Shown here piece by piece: positions 9,400 through 20,599 of a stretch of DNA of 64,000 nucleotides; the stretch's first letter is position 1; each line of letters opens with the position of its first letter. Location of the stretch: assembly GCA_021234155.1 (NCBI GenBank), contig JAJEKV010000002.1, forward strand, positions 40,041,841 through 40,105,840, in the 5' to 3' direction. The notes beneath the pieces were generated by a model. The model searched no databases and was not told the origin of the DNA. It saw only the letters and a list, made by a program, of their open reading frames with translations. The stretch comes from Isoetes taiwanensis (Eukaryota; Streptophyta; Lycopodiopsida; Isoetales; Isoetaceae). The position numbers and the translations under genes were made by a program.

Positions 9400-11200
9400 A
9401 AACGTTGGACTTGACTTGAGCTTTTTTCGTCGTGTTGTCGCATTTTTTCTCGCTGTTGCAGTTAGGAAGGTTCACTTGGTCTTGCATTATGTACTATGGC
9501 GGCAGTCACAGTCGTCATCGAGTGGTTTTTGGACCAGGCTTCGAAATCCCCAAATAGCTCTAACAAGATAATTTGGCGGTAAATGTCCTGCTGCACCGGA
9601 TTTAAGATATAAACAAATGATTATCTGCCAGATTTCGAAGGAAACCCCCCACAATTAAACTCGAATCGAGAAATATCGTGATTGACCGTAAATTAGGCTA
9701 ACTAATAAAACTAACCCTCTGGGCCTGTCAAAGGGCCCTCCGCCGACAGGCCCAGAAAATGGCCCTCCGGGCCATTCACCTAACCTGAAGGTTGGTTGGG
9801 CTGCATTCATCCGTCGATTTGTGCCACGTGGATGGCAGGGATTGCTTTGTTGCAGAATACAACGTAAAGCCGAGAAAAAAACAGAATGTCGTCCAAGATT
9901 TCAGAATGTGGACCAACAAACGCTGCAGGCAACATCCACAAATATAATGTTTGCCACGTGGCAGCATTACACTGGCGGATAAGGCTGAATGCACGTCCTT
10001 TACTTTCGATGCCTGGGCCCTCCCATGGATAACTGCGTAAATATTAAGGGTGGCCACATGTCAGTTTTCATCTTGAAACTGAAGGAGTTTCAGCCGAAAA
10101 ATGGAGGCGGAGGCCTCCGATTGATGTCGGAGGCCAGTTTTTAATGTTCCAATCCGGCAGAGGAACACCCAAAATTTTTAGTCATGATCGTCTGTTTTCC
10201 TCTCTTTTGCAGCTGTTCCTGCCGCTCTTCCCCTCTCTCGTATCCCCTCTCGTATCAGATTCATATACGGAGGGGAGGGCCGTGAAGATTGCATGTGGCC
10301 ACCCCTATTGACCACCGTCATGGTTCAAAAAAACGTTGTCCCCAAAAAATGCTTTGTATTTTTTTGTGGTCTAAACGTGACACCTAATAAATCGTAGATA
10401 TGCCAATGAATATGCTGCAAATATTCAACAGTTCAATCATGGATGTGGCCAAGATATACGATGCTATCGATCACCAAGCATGATGTATAGTTTAGGTGTA
10501 ATTACGTCTTAGAGCTAACATTTTTATATAATATCATTTCATGTTGTAATTTACACGTAATTATGAAATAATTGCACAACCATACATTACATACATTATA
10601 TATTACAAAGATAGCCACAGGCATATCCGTGGTATATTCGTGTCTTTGACATGTTATAGCTACGCCAAAAAAAAAATTACACGGCTTTTTTGTGGACAAC
10701 GGATTTTTTGCCATTTAAGGGTGGCTATAACATGCCCAGATCCGACATTTACTGCGATCGATTACAAGGGTGCAAAAATTATAGCTACTACAACTTAATA
10801 GATGTCCATGTACTATTGCTTGACAAGAATAAAAAAAGCATCTTTATTATCTAGAACCTTCCGAAGTACTGCCATTGACCACCGACATATCATAATCAAG
10901 TCCTACCATATTTAGACCATTGGATTAAAAAATAGTCCCTATCATATCATTCTCCTCCTTTTATTTAGACCCCTTTTATCCAAGTCGGATATGAAATTCA
11001 TGGTATATAAAAGGCCAAAGTTTATTGGAATAGCTTAATCTTTGAAATGGTGTGCTTGAAAATGTTATGGGATTAGTCAAGAAATTGCTTACACCAAACT
11101 ATGTAGGAGTCTTATTAAATTGTGAAGTAGAGATATAATGACTACGTTTTGTTGAATGCCGGTAAAGCACATAGTGTCTGCTTCCTACGTGACACTTCAA
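9400..11200. other. Intergenic region with hairpins, no gene
   Basis: No frame with coding character is seen. Structures include an 11 bp inverted repeat at about 9719-9756 (CTGGGCCTGTC ... GACAGGCCCAG), a GGAGGCCTCC palindrome near 10106, and the MITE-like element at 10048-10304. The rest is AT-rich spacer. Confidence 0.5.
10048..10304. mobile_element. MITE-like element, 13 bp terminal inverted repeats
   Basis: GGGTGGCCACATG at 10048-10060 is exactly inverted at 10292-10304. The 257 bp unit has no ORF. A related partial motif (AAGGGTGGCTATAACATG) recurs near 10718, suggesting further decayed copies. No clear target duplication was identified. Confidence 0.5.
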
Positions 11201-11202
11201 TA

Positions 11203-11350
11203 TCTATCTTGTTAATCCGACATTTTTTCGTTTGATAGAAAACATTTTTGGATTTTTTTTTTAAGTTCATTTTCTAAGGTTTTAATGCGTTTGGCCACTA
11301 GAAAAATTCTTGACTTTCTAAAAGTCAGGAAACATTTTTTGGTATTTCTG
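11203..11350 (+). repeat. Copy of a Helitron 5' terminal region
   Basis: Starting after an A at 11202, TCTATCTTGTTAATC and the following 130 bp match the 5' end of the Helitron at 20,255. Shared blocks include TTTTTGGATTTTTTTTTTAAG, TTTTCTAAGGTTTT and the GTCAGGAAACATTTTTT-type end. It is probably the left end of a second related Helitron. No matching 3' hairpin followed by CTAG was found before 13 kb. Confidence 0.4.
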
Positions 11351-13200
11351 AATCCCCACAGTTAAGGGGAAATTTGTAGGGAGAGGATGAGTTTGGGCAT
11401 CTTGGGGTGCAGATTCTAGATAGCTAAGCATCTAATTGTTATAGCTTTTGATTCTTTTTTCGTTGGTGGAAAATGTTTTAGTAAATTTTTCAAGTAATCA
11501 TGGACTAAGAATTTTGGCCTATCCAGTGCCAAAACGTTTCTATCGGAAAACTCATTCTATCGTCCTCATCAAACAAGTTGTTGTCGCACAATGGTTTGCC
11601 CTTGTGAATTTGTTATTTACATAGAAGGACGTGGTAATGGTGTTGAAGCACATTGAATGGAAACATTAGAGGTTTTTTGGGATCACTTATTGTCCCAAAC
11701 TCGATGCCATGGTGGAAATCGCACGGCCAATCAAAATGCGAGCGCGTACTGGGTTTTCTTCATCCATGCCTGCCTTCCCATGCCAGGTGTCATCAACGTA
11801 CAAGTTCGGCATTTTCCTTACCTACCTGCCCTGGAGGTTCGGTGGGCGGGAAGCAATAATTACAAATTATTCCCGCCCTGAATTACTGCCCAAATTATGG
11901 GGTATCCCACCTCCCGAAGCCGCCCGGATTTTCGCGCCTCTCACTTCCAGTTTGCTCGTATGCTTCAATCCATTCTAGTTCTTTGATTTCATGAAATTGG
12001 GGTTGTTTTGGTTCTAATTAGCTTGCCGGTTCCTTTCAGATGGCGATTAACTCTGTTACAATTGAGAATGATTTCGGCTGCTTTAATATAGGCTGCCACT
12101 CAGAAGTCCTCACCGGGTGATCAAAGGCAGAAGAAATGTGATTTCATCTCATGGGAAGGCAATTATTGTCGGATTTGAGGTTAGAGGGGAAGTATATATC
12201 CAGGTGAGGCACCTATACACATCCACAGACATGGGAAAAGAAAAAATAAGAGGTCGACGCAATTTTCCTGAGCTACATGCTAATTGTGAGTTTCAATCTG
12301 TCTTTCACTATTTTTTTTATGAAATCAACTAATTGGGTTTTTGGTATCTCAGGGCTATGTATTTCGGACGTTTGGACCTGCAGTCATCGAGCTCCATAAC
12401 AAACATCTTCCATGCTTTCCATTATGATATTGGATCATTACTGTTTGAAGGTCAAACGGAAGTGCAGCTGCGGAAAAGAGGGATTTGATTCCTAAGATAT
12501 GAATATTACCCTCGGAAAAGCAAGATTGTGGACTTATCATTGCCTCCAATATCATAGCTTAGCTCCTGCCCAATGGATTCCAGTTTTGTATTTCTTGCCA
12601 AGATGAAATTGTCACAGGAAAGTTTCACTGCTTTGAAGGAAAAAGGTGGAGTATGTAGACATGTGAAGGTAAATGTAGCCATCGATATGTTTATTGCGTC
12701 GTTCAAAGATGTCGAGAATGTCAAGAAGACATAAAAAATGTTTGCCGTAAATGATTGTCAATAGTTCTGGATAACATTTTATGTGAAGATTGGTCGTCCC
12801 GGCTGCATGAAGGAGTTGAGAAGGTAGATTGCAGGATATCGAAGGAAAGCGTTCGAATCAGGTATTGTATTCGAAAGCAAACAATGTACATTACCTTCAA
12901 GTATAGAAGATGGAGGGAAGTAAAAGAAGGAAGTAGACGGACATGGGTTCTAGTGTAACAAGATGATGCTGATGGTACCCACTCTGCGGTCATTGACATT
13001 TCCATCTTAAAAGGTGGTCAATTGTTTAAAATCTTAAAAGTCGAAGAAGCATAGTCCTTATTTGATGTAAGAATTATTTTAGAATCAGAACGTGACTTAA
13101 ACTTCTTCCATTTTTTGGTGGATGGTGTCAAAGTAGGAAAGCGTAGGGAAGAGTTCTATACCACAAAGCTTTGTATGCCTTCTGTTATACTTTCTCTAAG
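11350..13200. other. Intergenic region, no recognisable gene
   Basis: Only short open frames are present (for example 11,653-11,978 and 12,755-12,958 plus, 12,721-13,005 minus). None shows a domain, repeated coding pattern or consistent splice structure. It may hold decayed captured sequence belonging to the Helitron end at 11,203. Confidence 0.4.
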
Positions 13201-13227
13201 TGAAAATAGTTAACAAATAAAATAACA

Positions 13228-13262
13228 GTGGTGTTACTGGGTTCAAATCCCAGTGTTGTCTG
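13228..13262 (+). other. tRNA-like T-arm fragment
   Basis: CTGGGTTCAAATCCCAG forms a 5 bp stem with a 7-nt TTCAAAT loop, a typical T arm and internal B-box. I could not fold an acceptor or anticodon arm around it, so it is a tRNA-derived remnant rather than a tRNA gene. Confidence 0.4.
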
Positions 13263-13290
13263 CCAAGAACTTGGATCCTTATACAAATTC

Positions 13291-13373
13291 AGCATCGTGG
13301 CCACAGTGCGAAAGATGCCGAAGTTTGTGTAGTCTTGTATTGTAGTTTCATACCATGGCCACGGTGCGATAAA
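13291..13373. repeat. Two copies of the GCACCGTGGCCACGGTGC palindrome
   Basis: Imperfect copies are at 13291-13312 (GCATCGTGGCCACAGTGCGA) and 13351-13371 (ACCATGGCCACGGTGCGAT). They are the leftmost members of the palindrome family that marks element A. Confidence 0.65.
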
Positions 13374-13837
13374 CCACCATATGAAAAACAAACAAGGCAA
13401 TCCATTTAACATTCTAAAACAAATAGATAGAATTATTCTACCCAAATACAACTATATAAAATCAGACTATTACAGTCAACTATTCAGATTCATCATCATC
13501 GTAAGGTGCTCCAGAGATCCTTTCTATTATGAACAACCCACTCTCTCGATTCTATATAAGGTGGATCACAATATCGAAGGGATCAGGATAATTGCGTGAA
13601 GGATTCATAGCAACAACGGTCAGCCAGTCTCAAGGACAACACGAAGCAGATGGCACGTATAGAGATCCCTATGATTCATACTGCACGTAATCTCATGAGC
13701 AAGCTCCATCCAGCTACAAAGAAAAGGCACAGGCCGAGACTATGCCCTCACCACTTGATGCATGTCTATTTATACCCATCATAATTATGATAGTATATAT
13801 GAACAATTATTGCCAGCATTATTGAGTATTTTCTATA

Positions 13838-13868
13838 TACTATCATATCATATCATATCATATCATAA
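13838..13868. repeat. ATATC pentanucleotide microsatellite
   Basis: About five consecutive TATCA/ATATC units lie just before the 270 bp tandem array. Confidence 0.8.
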
Positions 13869-13886
13869 CATATATATGTTCTTATG

Positions 13887-14690
13887 TTTGTAACGCTCAA
13901 TCCGGCCGTTGATCCAAGATCCTACGGCTCACGTGGCTTTGGGGCATATCGTACGGCCCAGATGGCTTGGGAGTTTGTTTGTACCTTATATGTAAGTTTG
14001 TTTGTAGCTTATATGTAAGCGATCCTACGGTCCAGGTTGATTTGATCCTGATCGTCGGTCCGAGATCCTACGGCTCACGTTGCTTTGGGACACATCCTAC
14101 GGTGCACATGGCTTTGGGAATTATATGTAATCGATCCTACGGTGAAGATTGATTATGTTTGTAACGCTCAATCCGGGCCGTTGATCCGAGATCCTACGAC
14201 TCACGTGGCTTTGGGGCATATCGTACGGCCCAGATGGCTTGGGAGTTTGTTTGTAGCTTATATGTAAGCGATCCTACGGTCCAAGTTGATTTGATCCTAA
14301 TCGTCGGTCCGAGATCCTACGGCTCACGTTGCTTTGGGACACATCCTACGGTGCACATGGCTTTGGGAATTATATGTAATCGATCCTACGGTCCAGGTTG
14401 ATTTGATCCTGGTCGTCGATCCAGGATCTTACGGCTCACATGGCTTGGCACATATCCTACGGTGCACATGGCTTTGGGATCTTATGGCTTATGTTGCATG
14501 AGATCTCGACCCTTGATTGGGTCCAAGATCCTACGGCCCAAGTTGAATGCTCATGCCTTAGGAAAATGCACATGACTTTGGGAATTATATGTAATAGTTC
14601 TTATGGCTTATGTTGCATGAGATCTCGACCCTTGATCGGGTCCAAGATCCTACGGCCCAAGTTGAATGCTCATGCCTTAGGAAAAAGCTT
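13887..14690. repeat. Tandem array (about 270 bp and about 117 bp units) built on GATCCTACGG
   Basis: The unit beginning TTTGTAACGCTCAATCCGGC at 13,887 recurs at 14,157, giving a period near 270 bp, followed by a partial third copy. Inside each unit the 10-mer GATCCTACGG recurs every 25-45 bp. The last part (14,476-14,690) holds two copies of a 117 bp unit containing GAGATCTCGACCCTTGAT. No coding frame persists across copies. Confidence 0.8.
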
Positions 14691-14699
14691 TTAAAATTT

Positions 14700-14775
14700 T
14701 TATGTTGTATGGAGGATTCGAACCCTAGCCATTAACCCTCCAACCCCCCATTCTAACCACTAGACCAAGCATTTA
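14700..14775 (-). other. tRNA-like sequence (tRNA-derived repeat)
   Basis: On the minus strand, TGGTCTAGTGGTTAGAA (D-arm and A-box type) is followed 35 bp later by GGGTTCGAATCCTCC (T-arm and B-box type). The two boxes have tRNA-like spacing, but the acceptor stems do not pair well. A SINE-type remnant or tRNA pseudogene is more likely than a working tRNA. Confidence 0.5.
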
Positions 14776-14859
14776 ATTCCATGAATACTTTATGTTTCAA
14801 ATATACTTAAGGGTAATGTTTCCATTAAGATAAAATAGACTATAACATTCTAGCTAGTT

Positions 14860-15560
14860 CAAGAAGGTTCTAATATGTTCTGGAAGGCTCTAGAAAGTTC
14901 TAGAATCTTCTAGAAAGTTCTAGAACATAAGAGAATCTAGGGGGATCTAAGAAAATTCTTCCAGAAAGTTCCAAGTTGTTCTAATAAGTTTTAGAATGTT
15001 CTAGAATGTAGGGGAATCTACAGGAATGTAAGGAAATCTAGGGAAATACTTCCAGAAAGTTCTAGAATATATTGAAAGTCTTAGAATGTTTCAGAAAGTC
15101 TTAGAATGTTCTAAAAAGTTCTAGAATGTAAAGGAATTCAGAAGAATCTAATAGAATGTAAGAAAATCTTATAAAATGTAAGAGAATCTAGGAAATATTT
15201 ACAAGCCTAAGGAAATCTCTTAAAATTTGGGGGATCTAAAGGAATCTTCATAAAATCTAAGGGAATCTAAGAAAATGTTGATGAAATCTTAGAGTATCTA
15301 AGGGAATCTTTGTAGAATCTCTTTGAATCTCATGTAATGTAAGGGAACCTAGGGCAATATCATAAAATCTAAATGAATCTAAAAGAATCTAAGGGGATCT
15401 TCATAGAATCTTGGAGAATCTAGGGAAATCTAATGGAATCTAGAGGGAATCTTATAAAATTTAGAGAAATGCTCACGAACCCTCTAAGAGAACCTTGGTA
15501 GAATCTTAGAGAATCTATGAATTTAGAGTATTCTCAAGAGATTCTTTTACAAGAACTTGC
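14860..15560. repeat. Degenerate short-period tract rich in TCTAGAA and GAATCTA
   Basis: For about 700 bp the sequence repeats variants of GTTCTAGAA and then AGAATCTAGGGGAATCT with a period of roughly 12-20 bp. It is a decayed minisatellite with no coding frame. TTCTAGAA resembles heat-shock element half-sites, but simple repetition explains it. Confidence 0.7.
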
Positions 15561-15628
15561 ACGTAGAAACATGCTAAAACTCGAACATGCACCGTAGGAC
15601 GCATTAAATTTCTTGTATGTATATATTG

Positions 15629-16230
15629 GCGCAGCTATTTTACTTAGCTTAGTATAATATATGTATTGGTTAACTTAATTGGTCAATTAGTTTCCACTGG
15701 TTGCTGTTGCCAATAGGTTTGCTTCCATTGTTGTTTGCGTTTGTCTATCGTTTATCCTCGAAAAATATCGCACCGTGGCCACGGTGCGAAACCCTCTTTG
15801 TTTCTGTAGGCGTATTAGATTTTTTCGCACTGTGGGGACGGCGCGATATATGCCATTGTATGTACACATTGGTGCAACTATTATACTTAGCTTAGTATAA
15901 TATGTGTATTGGTTAAGAACTTAATTGGTCAATTAGTTTCCACTGGTTGCAGTTGCCAATAGTTTTGGCTCCATTGTTGTTTCCTTTGTCTATCTTTTAT
16001 CCTCGAAAAATATCGCACCGTGGCCACGGTGCTAAACCCTCTTTGTTTCTGTAGGCGTATTAGATTTTTTCGCACCGTGGGACGGCGCGATATATGCCAC
16101 TGTATGTATACATTGGTGCAGCTATTATACTTAACTTAGTATAATATGTATATTGGTTAAGAACTTAATTGGTCAATTAGTTTCCACTGGTTGCAGTTGC
16201 CAATAGTTTTGCTTCCATTGTTGTTTGCTA
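15629..16230. repeat. Tandem 240 bp repeats, each carrying two palindromes
   Basis: The unit starting TTGGCGCAGCTATTTTACTT (15,629) recurs at 15,868 and, truncated, at 16,110. Each full unit has the palindrome CGCACCGTGGCCACGGTGCG (perfect 20-mer at 15,769-15,788; near-copy at 16,014-16,033) followed about 55 bp later by a second decayed copy (15,824-15,847; 16,068-16,092). A fourth partial unit is at 16,670-16,790 beside the ORFx gene. This ties the array to element A. Confidence 0.85.
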
Positions 16231-16440
16231 CATATTCTAAACGAGGTGCACCCTGGACTACCACAGTCGTCGGATCTGTCAATCCGACGGCCCAGACTGT
16301 ATGTTGGAGCCCCTGGACACCTCTCGTTTCGATTATGCTCAATTATGATTGGGGACGCCTATGATTTTAAGATGTCGAATACGAGTTTGCCTAAGGTTTT
16401 GATGGTATATCGAGCCTCTATACGGTTTCGCTTAAGCTTT

Positions 16441-16535
16441 TAGAATATGAAATACGGGGATTCGAACCTCTACCAAAATAACTCAATGTCCTAATCAGTC
16501 TACTTTAACCAATCTAACCAGTGAGCTAATGTGAC
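16441..16535 (-). other. tRNA-like sequence (tRNA-derived repeat)
   Basis: On the minus strand TTAGCTCACTGGTTAGA (A-box like) is followed by GAGGTTCGAATCCCCG (B-box like) at greater than normal spacing. It resembles the remnant at 14.7 kb in kind, though the sequences differ. It is probably a tRNA pseudogene or SINE piece inserted next to element A. Confidence 0.45.
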
Positions 16536-16669
16536 TATTTTTTATCTTAAATCTATGTTTTTTTTTATAATAACCCATTGAATTGTTTTAGGGATATGGT
16601 CTATGATTTCAAGAATTATATCTATATCAAATCCCCCTGGAACCCCTTGTTATTTTGCTACATATTTGC

Positions 16670-16790
16670 CTTTGTCTATCGTTTATCCTCGAAAAATATT
16701 GCACCGTGGCCACAGTGCGAAACTTTCTTTGTTTCTGTAGGTGTATTACATGTTTTCGCACCGTGGCCAAGGCGCGATATCTGCCACTTT
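16670..16790. repeat. Palindrome pair immediately upstream of ORFx (element A)
   Basis: GCACCGTGGCCACAGTGC at about 16,701-16,718 and CGCACCGTGGCCAAGGCGCG at 16,758-16,777 repeat the arrangement of the 240 bp units. They end about 110 bp before the ATG of ORFx. Confidence 0.75.
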
Positions 16791-16890
16791 TGGACACTTG
16801 AAATTGGTATTTCGCCCTATGACCTCGTAGTCACTTCGACAAAGGCGATCACAGTTTTTATTGCTTTAAACGAGGCGATACAATTCCGCA

Positions 16891-18389
16891 ATGGCAAGCG
16901 CCAGGTCAAAGAAGGTGTGGGGACGGTTTCAGGCATGGTATGATGAGATCGTTAGGAAGGAAACTGAGCATAGCCTATCACACCCAAAAGAGTTTGCTCA
17001 GCAACTTGGAAACCCTCTGGACACTACTGTAGTATATAATAACTTTTGCCTGATGGTGGATATAATATCTGAGGCGAATAAACACAGTGACGTTTATGGG
17101 CAGTACATTCAAAGCTTCATGACGGTGGTAGATGCTGAGAGTGTGAAGTCCTTTCTGAAGCTGTTTTCCAAAGGTGATCATGATAAGCTTCGAAGGTCGT
17201 TCAAGAGGCTACCTTCCAATTTATGTGAGATGGGAAGGATAATTTATATCCAATCGATATCATGTTTGCTACTTACATGATCTATTCGGTGCCACAAACA
17301 GATAGTGAGCAACCACAAGTGAGGGCTATTGCAGAATATTATTCACCTGTCGAGGAGCTTTTGATGCAGATAAAGAGAAGGAACTGGTGGAAAAACTAGA
17401 TGAGGACGATGATGAAGAGCAGGAAGATGAAGCCGCGCACGAAGATAAACTTGACAGATGGGAAATCACGGGAACACTGCCAATTAACGTGGGAGGGAAG
17501 GACTACCTGCTTCTCCACGATATATCTTCGGTCACTCGTTTGAGGGAAGACGAGGTCCTTGGACAGATCTATGTTTTTGTTGTAGGTTTAGACGACTTCA
17601 TCGACTTCGAGCCGGAGGTGCCAAGGGAGCTGAACGAAGCTTTAACTTATGTTGGAACTTCAGTAGCTCTGAAAATTGCATTTGATAGAGTCTTGGAGAT
17701 GTCAGAAATGGGCTTGAACGAAGTCTCAGAACTAAAGGTCGAGGGGAGTTGTTCAGGAGTTAAGGATACCGAAAAACTTGAATCAAAAGGGGAATCAAGC
17801 TCCTTCAGGTCTTCTATCAAGATTGCTACAAAAAAGGTTATTGAATCTGACGAAGTGGAGGTATGCTAGCTATAAAGTATCTATTAAGTTTGGTAGTCGG
17901 TTAAGTTGCAAATGAACTTTGCTTGCGTAGGAAGTTTTTGTTGACGATTATTGCGCCAGACATGATAGAGTCACCCTTGGCCAAGATGGAAGTATTGCAC
18001 ACTATATGGGCTACCTTCATAAGGGGGAAATTGTTGTGTTCCATTCCAAGTACAGCCCATTCGGACATGAGGAGGTTTTGAAACTGAAGGCCCTCTCGTT
18101 AATTGGTAGTCACCACCTGTTAGCTGCCAATTTTGATCGAGTGGTGGCTGTTAGGAGAGATATCGCCACCCATGTTTTTGGTGGGTTTAGTATGTATTCC
18201 GTCATTGCCAATAGAGCTGCATTGGCCTTGTCGGGGGTGGATAAAGCTACAATTCGACTGACTTGGGAAGAGAGGGAGCCACAGATTCCTCGTCTTATGT
18301 ACCTGTTGGATGCTGGTTTGCAGGAGTCCGACCTGGAAGAAGTTGATATTTTTGGTGATCTTCATATCTCTAAGAAAATGAAGTTGTAA
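16891..18389 (+). pseudogene. ORFx of element A: transposon protein of unknown family
   Basis: This is the same protein family as the frame at 58.6-60.2 kb. The centre reads INVGGKDYLLLHDI...LDDFIDFE here and IIVEGQEYLLLSDI...LDDFIDRE there. The C-terminal half shares VDDYCARH / VDEYAGRH and GEIVVFHSKYSPFG / GRIAVIHRKFSPRG. The start MASARSKKVWGRFQAW matches RRWYSAS in position. A 70 bp GT-AG intron fits at 17,861-17,930, joining DEVE to EVFVDDYCARH; the donor is GTATGC and the acceptor GCGTAG. Two frame changes (about 17,235 and 17,345) break the first exon, so this is a decayed copy. An acidic segment (KLDEDDDEEQEDE) separates two conserved blocks. No known domain is recognised. Palindromes lie on both sides. 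Confidence 0.6.
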
Positions 18390-18497
18390 CCAAGTTCAAT
18401 TAATGCAAAGACACTTCTTATATATCGTTATCATATTATTTGCAACATTCTCTTTAGTTTCAGTTTATTTTATTTTCACAGTTATGTTTTACTTCAT

Positions 18498-18630
18498 CAT
18501 CGCCACGGTGCGAAATATTAGTCATCAATGCTTGTATATGACAAATATTCGCACCGTGGCTATGGTGCGAACTGCTTCCATTTCCTTGTCTCTTGATTGC
18601 TTGTTTCGCATGATAGCAACGGTTTGTAAT
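18498..18630. repeat. Palindromes between ORFx and the H3-like gene (element A)
   Basis: There is a half copy (GCCACGGTGCGAAATA) near 18,503, a full imperfect copy (TTCGCACCGTGGCTATGGTGCGAA) at 18,547-18,570, and a very decayed one near 18,605. They fill the spacer between the ORFx stop (18,389) and the next ATG (18,732). TATATAGACA near 18,680 is a possible TATA box for that next gene. Confidence 0.65.
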
Positions 18631-18731
18631 AAATTTCTTTGTTCGGTGTATTTTCTTAAAACCTTGTTTTTAAGACATTATATAGACACTTATCAGCCTT
18701 CTCCACTCATTTCTCGCATTACAGTTCAGAG

Positions 18732-19182
18732 ATGGAGGCGAAGAGTAGTGCTACCACAAGATCTAACGTTGTCAGCAACCAAACTCATCAAAACAAGGCG
18801 CTGCCTGGGCGCCAACAAAATGATAACAATTCTGAGGCCAGTGCCAGTAACTATGCCAGTGCATCAGGTAACCAGCACAGAGCAGAATCTTTCGAGCAGG
18901 GTGTTGTTCAATAGGGAGGTCTGGAAGAAGTAGTTCAGAATGTTGCCAAATATACAGAGACACGTCGTTCGAGCCAAGGTGTGTATATCTTTTTTCCTCA
19001 GGCAATTTAGTCGGTGAAGGTCTTTTCGTGCAGGCAGCGGTTTGTCATTTTGTGCCTGTGCTCAATGATTGCATCGTCGTTTCTGTTGACGTTGTAATTG
19101 AACCAGAGACCCAGTTGCCTTTTCCTTCGATAGGAGCTGACAACTTGAACGGGGCACTCGAGTCCTTCGTAATCCCCCCCTT
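18732..19182 (+). pseudogene. H3-like protein of element A, N-terminal part (split by LINE)
   Basis: The ATG at 18,732 opens a Ser/Asn/Gln-rich disordered start (MEAKSSATTRSN). One TAG (18,912) interrupts it, and the frame then continues LEEVVQNVAKYTETRRSSQ. A one-base slip in a T-run near 18,990 links to NLVGEGLFVQAAVCHFVPVL and a Pro/Glu-rich stretch ending GALESFVIPP. There the LINE poly(A) tail begins (minus strand). The remainder lies beyond the LINE at 27,059-27,715. The start lacks the ARTKQ tail seen in element B. The link to the distal half is inferred from strand, frame character and the clean LINE junction. Confidence 0.45.
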
Positions 19183-20254
19183 TTTTTTAGAGGATGAGGT
19201 TTTTTCCATTAATTAATGAAAAAAGATACAATAGTGTTCATTGCCAATGCTAAGACATGACAATAGAACTGAAAATTGCAGTGAGTAATACATATATAAA
19301 ACTTGAATTAAAATCAAGTATAGCTGCTAACTGTGTGAGAATCTTGCTGCCATATGAAACTATAGTAATAGATTAACAAGACCTCCAGAGTATGATCTTT
19401 GCAAAGTAACCTGCTGAAGTCCACAAAAGTTAGGATAGATAGGCAAAAAGTAGGAACGGGAAATGTGCAAGGAAGAGAAGCTAGAGATTAAGGAGTTAGG
19501 AAATTAAAACTGATAGGAGTCAATGAAAGGGAAAAGAGCTGGATAATGAGGCTGAAGTATCAGAATGTGATTATTTTCCCAATTAAGTTCCTGAATTAGT
19601 GTGTCAGAGTTTGTAGTTGCCATGAGTAGGATAAGTGAGCCATAAGCATCAGCCATTCCTCTGTGGTAATAATAGCAACCCCTATAGAACTCGAACTGCA
19701 GATCAGTCATGTTGCTGCTAAATCTTTCCAGAAACCACCATAACTGATGCATCAGATAAGTGCCCCTACAAAATTCCATAGTCCAATCTATTTCTCTTTC
19801 AGGAATGTCCAATATATCAACATCTGTTTTGCCCCTGACTAACCCTGTCCAAAGACCCTCTGAATATTCAATGTCCTGATCAATCAACTGTTCTACATAA
19901 ATCTGAACCTCGGCTAGAAGATCAGCTCTGAGATTGTTCATATAATCTGATAGATAAAATATTTTTTATTCATCATGACAATGTAATCTAAATAAATTAT
20001 AAGGACCATTATGCACCCCTAAATTATTCCATCTTTCATCACAGTGATTCACTTTAGTATTTTTGTTATAAGTAGCAGACAGTTCTAGGTCATAAATGAT
20101 ATGCAATTTAATCCAGGTACAAGAAACTGAATGCTGGCCATACAAACATCTATTTCTATGTTTCCAGATATTCCACAATGCAATAAAGGATAAGGAATTT
20201 ATAAATGCATCATCATTTAAAAGGAAATTCAACAAAGAGGTAGGCTTAGAGATA
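19180..20254 (-). mobile_element. LINE, 3' part (continues at 24,949 beyond the nested Helitron)
   Basis: On the minus strand, the frame after the Helitron gap reads NISKPTSLLNFLLNDDAF and ALWNIWKHRNRCLYG, the Trp-rich segment that follows the zinc-binding region of plant LINE reverse transcriptases. It continues into a 145-residue C-terminal region (19,941-19,504) of unknown function. The element ends in an A-run (T-run on the plus strand at about 19,184-19,191), the 3' tail expected of LINE insertion. The tail touches the broken H3-like gene of element A. Confidence 0.7.
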
Positions 20255-20599
20255 TCTCTTGTTTAAATTTGGTTTTTCCGGTGTGGAGAAAACCTTTTTG
20301 GATTTTTTTTTTAAGTCATTTTTCTAAGGTTTTGGGGCTTCTTAGATGCCGGAAAATTTTCCGATCATCCAAAAATCAGGAAACATTTTTTTTTTTCTAA
20401 AAACGAATTTTATTTTCGTCATATGATTCTGAGAGGGGATTTTTGCCCTTTCAATCGATTTTCCCCTTTCAAATTCCGGCATGCATGCCACGATATGCAT
20501 GCAAAGATTGCATCAGCAACCCGATCCAGGTGTGAAGGCGGCAAGCGAATTGAGTGCTTATGGTGGAATAGGAATCTGCTGTGATCGCATCGATCTAAA

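Noticed and set aside
14700-14775. Functional tRNA gene on the minus strand
   Set aside because: A- and B-box-like parts exist but acceptor and anticodon stems do not pair; called a tRNA-derived remnant.
14860-15560. Heat-shock element cluster (TTCTAGAA repeats)
   Set aside because: Motifs arise from a degenerate minisatellite and no gene lies downstream in range.
18979-19001. Intron in the H3-like gene of element A
   Set aside because: The interval is only 23 nt; a one-base slip in the T-run explains the frame change better.
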